Part shown: positions 14,597 to 20,764 of the stretch, piece after piece
Layout of the letters: each line of letters opens with the position of its first letter
How positions within the stretch are numbered: the stretch's first letter is position 1
The notes under the pieces: model-generated
What the model saw: only the letters and a program-made list of their open reading frames with translations
The model's database searches: none
Told to the model about the DNA's origin: nothing
Source of the DNA: a virus
Length of the DNA stretch: 24,481 bases
Reading direction: 5' to 3' (one strand)
Virus record (IMG/VR): IMGVR_UViG_3300020478_000062
Location: 1 to 24,481 of that record
Translations under genes and position numbers: made by a program

Positions 14597-15464
14597 TAAT
14601 TATGATGTAAACGAAGTCTGTAAGGCGTTAGATGAAATTTCGCCTTGGGAAAATTGTGACGAGTTTACGAAAGAATTAATGGAGTGGGCAGACCACCAAT
14701 ACTTTGAGCAGTCTGAATTTCAGAATAAGCATTTCGTAATTAATTCACATGTAACTCCTTATCGCCAAATGCAACAGGCAGCGATGGAGGTACAAGTAAG
14801 ATATAATTCACTACAGAAGATAACAATATCATATAAGAGATGCCTCAATGATATTGCTAGAGTAACACATGAAATGGAGCAAGAAGATGATCCATTTTAC
14901 AAGCAAGATAAGGTTTATGAATTACAGTTATTGCAAGTAGATAAGACTGTATGGGTTAATAAGATTAATCAATCTAAGAAAGAGATTGAAAGTTTTGTCA
15001 AAATTATTAAAGAGAAATTCCAAGACCCCAGTGATATTAAGGGATTATTGGAAGATAAAGAATTAAAAGAGAGAGAAGAGCAGAAGTATTGGATTGCTAG
15101 GATGGCAAGACAGTCTGCTACTGATCTCATGACTACTGGTAGAATTCAAGCAGGTAACATTGAAGCATTACTTCAAATGAATCCTGAAGATCAAGCAGCA
15201 GTTGTAGACCTTGCTTTGACATATTCTACTGCTGTGAATAGGTCTATCGGTGGAATTAAGACAGCAGCAGAGGATAGAGTTGATAAGATGATGGAAGGTA
15301 AACCACCTCAACTATTTGATACCAATGGAGTTTTAACTGATTATGCAACCCAAAACATCGCAGACAGATTGCTTCAGTCTGCCGATCAACCCGAAGGCGG
15401 ATCCTCAATTTCAGGACGAATTACTGATTCCATTTCTAAACCAGCATCGTCACCTAATAACTGA
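14538..15464 (+). CDS. coiled-coil protein of unknown function (cassette A, gene 3)
   Basis: 308 aa, starting MVQQTSLQETPKSTGGYNSD. Residues ~65-185 are long charged helices likely to form a coiled coil. Residues 183-218 (KYWIARMARQSATDL, GRIQAGNIEALLQM, NPEDQ) are by far the most conserved part when compared with the partner at 20011-20748. The C-terminus (250-308) is low-complexity and Ser/Pro-rich. ATG 14538 overlaps the preceding gene by 59 bases; the upstream in-frame ATG 14484 would overlap far more. In the second cassette the homologous gene has its ATG at the exactly equivalent overlapping position, which supports this start. No enzyme motif is seen; a scaffold or adaptor role is a guess. 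Confidence 0.7.
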   Translation: MVQQTSLQETPKSTGGYNSDNYDVNEVCKALDEISPWENCDEFTKELMEWADHQYFEQSEFQNKHFVINSHVTPYRQMQQAAMEVQVRYNSLQKITISYKRCLNDIARVTHEMEQEDDPFYKQDKVYELQLLQVDKTVWVNKINQSKKEIESFVKIIKEKFQDPSDIKGLLEDKELKEREEQKYWIARMARQSATDLMTTGRIQAGNIEALLQMNPEDQAAVVDLALTYSTAVNRSIGGIKTAAEDRVDKMMEGKPPQLFDTNGVLTDYATQNIADRLLQSADQPEGGSSISGRITDSISKPASSPNN

Positions 15465-17133
15465 TTTATATTTTACTTGTAGAATGCCACCCTTTATGCA
15501 GGATGCAATGGGTGACACATTTCGCACGGAGAAAGATGCTAAGAGGGTTGCAGGTAACGCATTTTATGTAAGAGAGAAGACAGGCATACCATTGTCTGCT
15601 ACGTTTAATAATATATGGGTACGACCTGATGAAAAGAATTTAGATATATGGATTGAAAACTTTAAACCATTGTATGATATTGGTATCAATATAGTTACCT
15701 TACCTCATACATCATGGGTTGCTACAGGTAGAATACAGAGAGCATTTCCAGACATTTATATAAAGAATACAATTCTCAGGGAGGTAACTAAACCCAATGA
15801 GATTGTATCCTTAGCATCTATGGGTTTCAATTATATTAATCTTGATAGAGATATAATGAGAGACCAAGAAGCATTGGTACGTATTAAACAAGCAAAGGAA
15901 TATTGTGCAAATAAAGGTAATCCTATCAAGTTATCATTGCTAGTCAATGAACACTGTTGGGGTGGTTGTCCTATCATGCCAGAGCATTATCAATATAATA
16001 GTACAAGAGAAGGAACTCAACCTCAATATTTTAATAGTGAAATCAGTAGAATATCATGCTCACGTTGGGATGCTTATGACCCTGCATTTGAATTAAAGCA
16101 AGCAAACTTACCACCTTGGAGAGAGGACTGGGAGGAGTTGCTAGATGTTATTGATGTGTTCAAATTACATGGTAGAGAGAACTTCATGCGAATGAAGGAA
16201 TCAATGGACATCATTAAAAGATGGAATGATGGTGACAGTATATTATATCCAGAGTATGTTAAATATATGGAGGATATTGATATAAAAGATTCTCCTATCA
16301 ATATCTGGAGACAGAAGATCAAGACATGCAAGTTTGATTGTTGGGATTGCAACTATTGCGAGTCTGTGGTAGAATCACATTTACGGAGGCAGAATAGAAA
16401 AATGGATCCATTTGTAGATAAGGCAATTCGTGCTATTGATGCTGCTGTAGATAACAAATCTAATTTTAACCCTGAAGGTTATGATGTCATTGGGTTATCA
16501 TCAAACAAGGTAAGACATTTACTCAATAATCTATGTGATGCTGGCACAGTATATGCTGATGTTGGTTGTTATATGGGTAGCACATTATTTGCTGCATTAA
16601 TGGGTAATCAGGCAGTTAAAGCATATGCTATTGATGATTTTGGTGAAGGTGAGATAAGACCAAGACGAGAAGACTTAAGAAGTAAGTATGAAGTTGAGGA
16701 TCCATTTAAACAATTCATTGAGAATGGTAAGAAATGGTTTAATCAGTATTGTTCTATTGGTGTTAGTGATAGGAGTCTGTTAGATGTAGAGTTTAACTTA
16801 GATTATAGACCATCAGTTATATTCTATGATGCAGACAATAAGAAGAAACCTATGCTTGCTAACTTAGAGCATTTACATAAGGCAGCAGAGCACACATATA
16901 TCTTAGTAGTTGATGATGCTAACTTTGATGGTGTTGTTGATACCACTAAAGAGTTTTGTAAGGATAAAGAAGTAAGATTTGAGAGGATAATATTAACAGA
17001 AACTATAGAAGATGAGAATGATTGGTGGAATGGTCTTTATATTCTCGTAATACATAAACCTGAACTATTTGTACCTAAAGGATCTAATGAAGTTACCATT
17101 AAAGATAGAAAAGGAATTTCTTCCAAGAAGTGA
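15343..17133 (+). CDS. U32-like Cys-rich TIM-barrel fused to SAM-dependent methyltransferase (cassette A, gene 4)
   Basis: 596 aa. Residues ~10-340 contain FSLPINP, DLYFTCRMPPFMQDAMGD, PLSATFNN, TLPHTSWV, FNYINLDRDIMRD, LLVNEHCWGGCPIMPEHY (199-216) and DVFKLHGRE. This order resembles the peptidase-U32/UbiU-V family, whose members bind a 4Fe-4S cluster and hydroxylate RNA or quinones without O2. Seven cysteines are candidate Fe-S ligands: C205, C209, C239, then C329-x3-C333-x2-C336-x2-C339. Residues ~380-572 are a class I methyltransferase of the Methyltransf_24 type: YADVGCYMGST (404-414), AIDDF, FYDAD (494-498), LVVDDAN (521-527), WWNG. The start overlaps the preceding gene by 122 bases, with no alternative ATG before residue 48. 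U32 membership is by eye; radical-SAM-like origin is an alternative. Substrate unknown. Confidence 0.65.
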   Translation: MQPKTSQTDCFSLPINPKADPQFQDELLIPFLNQHRHLITDLYFTCRMPPFMQDAMGDTFRTEKDAKRVAGNAFYVREKTGIPLSATFNNIWVRPDEKNLDIWIENFKPLYDIGINIVTLPHTSWVATGRIQRAFPDIYIKNTILREVTKPNEIVSLASMGFNYINLDRDIMRDQEALVRIKQAKEYCANKGNPIKLSLLVNEHCWGGCPIMPEHYQYNSTREGTQPQYFNSEISRISCSRWDAYDPAFELKQANLPPWREDWEELLDVIDVFKLHGRENFMRMKESMDIIKRWNDGDSILYPEYVKYMEDIDIKDSPINIWRQKIKTCKFDCWDCNYCESVVESHLRRQNRKMDPFVDKAIRAIDAAVDNKSNFNPEGYDVIGLSSNKVRHLLNNLCDAGTVYADVGCYMGSTLFAALMGNQAVKAYAIDDFGEGEIRPRREDLRSKYEVEDPFKQFIENGKKWFNQYCSIGVSDRSLLDVEFNLDYRPSVIFYDADNKKKPMLANLEHLHKAAEHTYILVVDDANFDGVVDTTKEFCKDKEVRFERIILTETIEDENDWWNGLYILVIHKPELFVPKGSNEVTIKDRKGISSKK

Positions 17134-17593
17134 ATTCGACCTAATGGTCGCAAAGATGGTAGATACTATCCCTTGGTGGATGGGTAAGATCCATTATGAT
17201 ACACCAGAGAATATTCATCGTAACATGCAGATGGTGCATTATTTTTATGAGCACCATACACCCAATAAACAGACGGTAGAGTTAATCTATCCAATATTAC
17301 AGAAACTACAACCTTGTGCTATAATCAAAATCAAAGCAAACCTAGTCATGGCAACAGATACCATTGTTGAGCATGGACTACATAGGGATGTGGAGGATGC
17401 AGAGCATCTATCAGACTTAAAGACTTCCATCTTATACTTAAATGATAATGATGGTTATACTATGTTTGAAGATGGTACTAAAGTGCAGTCAGTTGCTAAT
17501 ACTATGGTTACATTTCCCAATGATATTAGACACACTGGTTCTACATGCACCAACTCAAATTGTCGTTTAGTATTAAACTTTAACTATGTTTAA
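17087..17593 (+). CDS. 2-oxoglutarate/Fe(II)-dependent oxygenase-like protein (cassette A, gene 5)
   Basis: 168 aa, starting MKLPLKIEKEFLPRSEFDLM. ATG 17087 is chosen because AAAGGA lies just upstream; an in-frame TTG at 17069 is weaker. It overlaps the methyltransferase gene by 47 bases. The oxygenase signature is EHGLHRDVED with H99-x-D101, then LKTSILYLNDNDGYTMFEDG, then FPNDIRHTGS with H149 and a 2OG-ligand candidate R160 in NCRLVLNFNYV. Spacing between HxD and distal His (48-50) fits the family. It would hydroxylate a side chain or small substrate using 2OG and O2. Orthologous in order and motif to the gene at 22450-23007. Confidence 0.75.
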   Translation: MKLPLKIEKEFLPRSEFDLMVAKMVDTIPWWMGKIHYDTPENIHRNMQMVHYFYEHHTPNKQTVELIYPILQKLQPCAIIKIKANLVMATDTIVEHGLHRDVEDAEHLSDLKTSILYLNDNDGYTMFEDGTKVQSVANTMVTFPNDIRHTGSTCTNSNCRLVLNFNYV

Positions 17594-17939
17594 GAAACTT
17601 TTGAAGAGATATCTTACTCTAATTGGTAAGATTGATGAGAGACATTATTGGTTTTTGTTTATATTTTTGTCACTATACTTTGTTGTACCATATAGTGAAT
17701 ATATAGTTACTGCATTAATACTTTTATACTTCAAGTTTGAGCAAGCATTTCGTAGATTTAGTGGTAAGATAACAAGAGTATTACCTGAATGGTTAAGAGT
17801 AGGTGGATCTGTTATATTTTTCCTAGTAATGTTGGATGATACATTGATGTATCTCTCTGTTATTGCAATAGCATATTATAGTAATAAGAAAGCAAAAGAG
17901 TTACAAGCAGAAGACCATATAAATACAGAAGAGAAGTAA
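17586..17939 (+). CDS. small multi-span membrane protein, function unknown
   Basis: 117 aa, starting MFKKLLKRYLTLIGKIDERH. Hydrophobic segments at about 21-34 and 38-50 and a longer one at 74-98 suggest two or three membrane spans; the N-terminus and the 50-62 loop are strongly basic. The start overlaps the oxygenase stop by 8 bases, so it is co-translated with cassette A. It has no counterpart in cassette B. A holin or other envelope-active role is possible on size and topology, but nothing specific supports it. A late promoter box lies inside its last codons. Confidence 0.65.
   Translation: MFKKLLKRYLTLIGKIDERHYWFLFIFLSLYFVVPYSEYIVTALILLYFKFEQAFRRFSGKITRVLPEWLRVGGSVIFFLVMLDDTLMYLSVIAIAYYSNKKAKELQAEDHINTEEK
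17918..17925 (+). promoter_or_regulatory. T4-type late promoter box TATAAATA
   Basis: Exact TATAAATA inside the 3' end of the membrane-protein gene, 25 bases before ATG 17951. It would drive the second fibre cassette independently of the first. Confidence 0.65.
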
Positions 17940-17950
17940 TAAGTAAATTC

Positions 17951-18487
17951 ATGTCAACTTTAAGTGTAGGAACAGCATCAGTATCCACCTCACTCGTTGC
18001 TGCGACTAATACATACCCTACAACACAAGGGACTAATGGACAGGTCTTGACTACCCTTGGTAATGGTACCTTACAGTGGGCAGACCAGTCAGCAGCAGGT
18101 GGTGGAGTTGAGGGATTCACCAATTCAGGCACAGCATTGAATGGTGGTATCGACCTTAATTTAAAAACCTCAACAATATATCATTATACCGCTAACTCTG
18201 CTGGTACATGGCAACCAAACTTTAGAGGGGATGGTAGTACTACATTAAACAATTATATTTCTACAAATGAAACTATTACTGTTGTAATGTGGGTACCATG
18301 TAATAACTCTGGACGTTATCCTACGCAACATAAAGTTGATGGTAGTGTTATAACTCCTAAGTGGATTGGTGGATTTGGTGCACCAACTGGAGGACATGAT
18401 GGTAAAATTGATTTCTATACTTATACTATTCTTAAGACAGGCAATGGTGCTTTCAGCATATATGCTAATCAAAACTTCTACGATTAA
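17951..18487 (+). CDS. short tail fibre protein (cassette B, gene 1a)
   Basis: 178 aa, starting MSTLSVGTASVSTSLVAATN. It has the common fibre N-terminal tag and the motif TQGTNGQVLTTLGNGTLQWA (25-44), widespread in phage fibre proteins. A compact beta domain follows (ITVVMWVPCNNSGRYPTQHK, then GKIDFYTYTILKTGNGAFSI, near 109-170) and it ends QNFYD. It lacks the PxGTTAQRP module. The end looks natural, with no sign of an interrupted frame. It lies five bases before the Kelch-like protein gene, whereas in cassette A shaft and tip are one polypeptide. It may be the shaft/attachment partner of that tip. Confidence 0.7.
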   Translation: MSTLSVGTASVSTSLVAATNTYPTTQGTNGQVLTTLGNGTLQWADQSAAGGGVEGFTNSGTALNGGIDLNLKTSTIYHYTANSAGTWQPNFRGDGSTTLNNYISTNETITVVMWVPCNNSGRYPTQHKVDGSVITPKWIGGFGAPTGGHDGKIDFYTYTILKTGNGAFSIYANQNFYD

Positions 18488-18492
18488 AGATT

Positions 18493-19494
18493 ATGCCAGG
18501 TACAGTTAATTCGTCAGCAGGAAATGGTGCAGCAGACTGGACTCCAGGACGTGCGAGGTATGACGGTTGGAATAAAAACCAGACTCGTGCACCTTGGGAA
18601 AGGTCTCGTATCATCACGCATGGATATGTTGCTGGTGGATATAAAAATGCTAATCCTTGGTATAATGTTAATCGCACAGTTCATAACAATGACACCTCAA
18701 CAAACTTAGGTGACATAATGAACTATGCAGCATCATATGTTGATGGTGGTAATAGTGATAGAGCATTTTATATTTACGGTGGAGATAATAGTTTCTCAGG
18801 TACAACGTCAAGAGTTTGGAAGATGAATTTAAGTAATGCTTCTTCTCAAGGCATGACAAACTCAATGAACGTTAGCAGGAATGATATGTCCTGTATGACA
18901 GACTATCATCATCAAGGTGCAAAGATATACATTACTGGTGGAGGTAATAGTACTACTGACCGCACCAATATGCAGAATGATACTAATAATACTGTACAAG
19001 GTAGTGGACAAGGTGGAGACTATAGTGCAGGAGCACAAGGTAGATTAAGAGGATGGTCTAAGACAGGAGGCACAGCACAATATCTTACATGGGCAAATGA
19101 AACTTGGTCATCATGGGGTGGATCTCCTGGTACAAATGGATGGGGTAAAGCATGTAGTAGTTATCTTTCATACATGTATTGGAAGAATGGAGGTAACTGT
19201 ACAACAGATATTAGAAGAGTTAATGATTTCACTGGAGCAAACATGAACGCATTCAATGTGCAAAACTCTGGTGAAGAGAATTTTCAAATGGGTAACTATA
19301 AAGGTTATTGTCTAGGACACTATAATGGTTCACAGAATAATAACTCATACAAATGGAATTATCTAACAGACTCGTATGCTGACGGAGGTGGTAACATGCA
19401 ACCTAAAGGACATGATGGCATGTCCAGTGCTGGCAACGCATCTGCCTATACATTTAACAACTACGGATACGGAATTTCACCACCTTCTTATTAA
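18493..19494 (+). CDS. Kelch-like adhesin as a separate polypeptide (cassette B, gene 1b)
   Basis: 333 aa, starting MPGTVNSSAGNGAADWTPGR. It lacks any fibre N-terminal tag. From residue 42 it aligns with the tip of the 462-aa fibre: THGYVAGGY, NRTVHNNDTSTNLGD, then blades YIYGGDNSFSGTTSRVWKMN and YITGGGNSTTDRTNM, and SGEENFQMGNYKGYCLGHYN (259-278) plus PKGHDGMSSA (304-313). Gly, Asn, Ser and aromatic residues dominate. A propeller-like receptor-binding tip is inferred. A separate Gly-rich tip next to a fibre is reminiscent of the gp37/gp38 arrangement of T-even phages, by analogy only. Starts five bases after the short fibre's stop, in another frame. Confidence 0.7.
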   Translation: MPGTVNSSAGNGAADWTPGRARYDGWNKNQTRAPWERSRIITHGYVAGGYKNANPWYNVNRTVHNNDTSTNLGDIMNYAASYVDGGNSDRAFYIYGGDNSFSGTTSRVWKMNLSNASSQGMTNSMNVSRNDMSCMTDYHHQGAKIYITGGGNSTTDRTNMQNDTNNTVQGSGQGGDYSAGAQGRLRGWSKTGGTAQYLTWANETWSSWGGSPGTNGWGKACSSYLSYMYWKNGGNCTTDIRRVNDFTGANMNAFNVQNSGEENFQMGNYKGYCLGHYNGSQNNNSYKWNYLTDSYADGGGNMQPKGHDGMSSAGNASAYTFNNYGYGISPPSY

Positions 19495-19496
19495 TT

Positions 19497-20072
19497 ATGG
19501 ATGAATCAATCGCAAAATATTTTATCGCAGACATTGATGACCTGCCAATGGCAGTAAGGTCTGATGGTAATGTTAAGTTCAATCATAGCACCATTAAATA
19601 CTCAGTTGTAGGTGTGACTCAAGAGATATGGGATGCACATTTAAAAGATGCTGGATATACTGAAGTGACTGCTGATGAAGCAATCATAGGGTCACAGCAT
19701 TGGGGAAAAGTTGGAGCAAAGATTAGTGACTATCAAGTAGAAGTTGGTACTGGATTAATATTAAAGACTAAAGTTGATATTGTTGAATCAAATCGTGCTT
19801 ATGGTGTTACATTAATGAAGGCAGTAGCAAAGGAACTTGTTAAGTATGCTATTTCAGAGAAGGGTAATTCTGATGCTACATATAATACTGCTCTATTGAC
19901 ATCTATTGATAATTGCACTACAATGGCAAGTATCAATAGTATTTGGGAAGACTACCTAGGTGGTCAGTTACCTAAAGAGCAAGCACAATCTGAAAATTTA
20001 TATGAAAGCGATGGAGTCACCAGAAAATACAAATCAGGAAGAGTTAAACCCGACTTTATTCCAGGACTTTGA
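19497..20072 (+). CDS. fibre-associated protein (cassette B, gene 2)
   Basis: 191 aa, starting MDESIAKYFIADIDDLPMAV. It starts two bases after the adhesin stop. The N-terminal ~90 residues (FNHSTIKYSVVGVTQEIWDA, ADEAIIGSQHWGKVG) do not obviously match the 251-aa protein of cassette A, and the RGLTT-type assembly motif is absent. The C-terminal segment 138-176 (IDNCTTMASINSIWEDYLGG, then EQAQSENLYESDG) does resemble residues 199-236 of that protein. Position and shared C-terminus suggest the same job, perhaps fibre folding or attachment, with an exchanged N-terminal part fitted to its own adhesin. Function is otherwise not recognised. Confidence 0.6.
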   Translation: MDESIAKYFIADIDDLPMAVRSDGNVKFNHSTIKYSVVGVTQEIWDAHLKDAGYTEVTADEAIIGSQHWGKVGAKISDYQVEVGTGLILKTKVDIVESNRAYGVTLMKAVAKELVKYAISEKGNSDATYNTALLTSIDNCTTMASINSIWEDYLGGQLPKEQAQSENLYESDGVTRKYKSGRVKPDFIPGL

Positions 20073-20748
20073 TGAGTTTGACCACTATCTAATTGATAGA
20101 GCAAATACACATCCATTCCCTCAAACGAGGTATCAATGTAATCATTTTGTAACTGATTCTCATCCTACTGAATATCGTGCAATTAGACAGACTCTACTAG
20201 AGTTAGCAACACGAAAGCACAGTAATAAGAAGATTCAAGTTAACATGAAGAAGGCATATATTGAGATAGCAAGGAAGCAGAAACAAATAGAAGAGACGAC
20301 TGACCCCTTTGATGCTCAAATGTTAGAGGTTGAGATAGAAGACCTAGAACTAGATATTGAACAATATGAGAAGAAGATACTGCAATGTAATCTTGAGTTA
20401 AGATATTATCTTGATTCAATTAAAGAGAAGTGTTCAACACCAGAAGAGACTGATAAGTATTTTGCTGATGATGAAGAGGAAGAAAGAAAGTATTGGATAG
20501 CAAGGATGGCAAAGCAATCTGCTACTGATATGATAGGATATGGTACAATATCTGCTGGTCAGATTGATAGTTTATTGATGATGCCTAAAGAAGATCAAGA
20601 AGCATCATTAAATCTTTCAATGAGATATGCAGGTGCTATTAATAAAGGTATCAATGAGATGAGACTACAGGCAGAAGCAGATGTAAAATACTTTGACAAT
20701 ACTACTAACGTGACTAAGATGTTACAAGATGGTGCAGACAAAGTTTAG
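20011..20748 (+). CDS. coiled-coil protein of unknown function (cassette B, gene 3)
   Basis: 245 aa, starting MESPENTNQEELNPTLFQDF. Homologue of the 308-aa protein of cassette A: the CNHFVTDSHPTEYR region (43-56), a long charged coiled coil (about 70-160), and the highly conserved block at 160-196 (KYWIARMAKQSATDM, GTISAGQIDSLLMM, PKEDQ). It is shorter because it lacks the Ser/Pro-rich tail. ATG 20011 overlaps the preceding gene by 62 bases, and the ATG sits at the codon pair for Asp-Gly exactly as in cassette A; in-frame ATGs at 20002 and 19960 are alternatives. Unknown function; conservation of the C-terminal block suggests a binding interface. Confidence 0.7.
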   Translation: MESPENTNQEELNPTLFQDFDEFDHYLIDRANTHPFPQTRYQCNHFVTDSHPTEYRAIRQTLLELATRKHSNKKIQVNMKKAYIEIARKQKQIEETTDPFDAQMLEVEIEDLELDIEQYEKKILQCNLELRYYLDSIKEKCSTPEETDKYFADDEEEERKYWIARMAKQSATDMIGYGTISAGQIDSLLMMPKEDQEASLNLSMRYAGAINKGINEMRLQAEADVKYFDNTTNVTKMLQDGADKV

Positions 20749-20764
20749 GTCTTTCTATTCTCGC

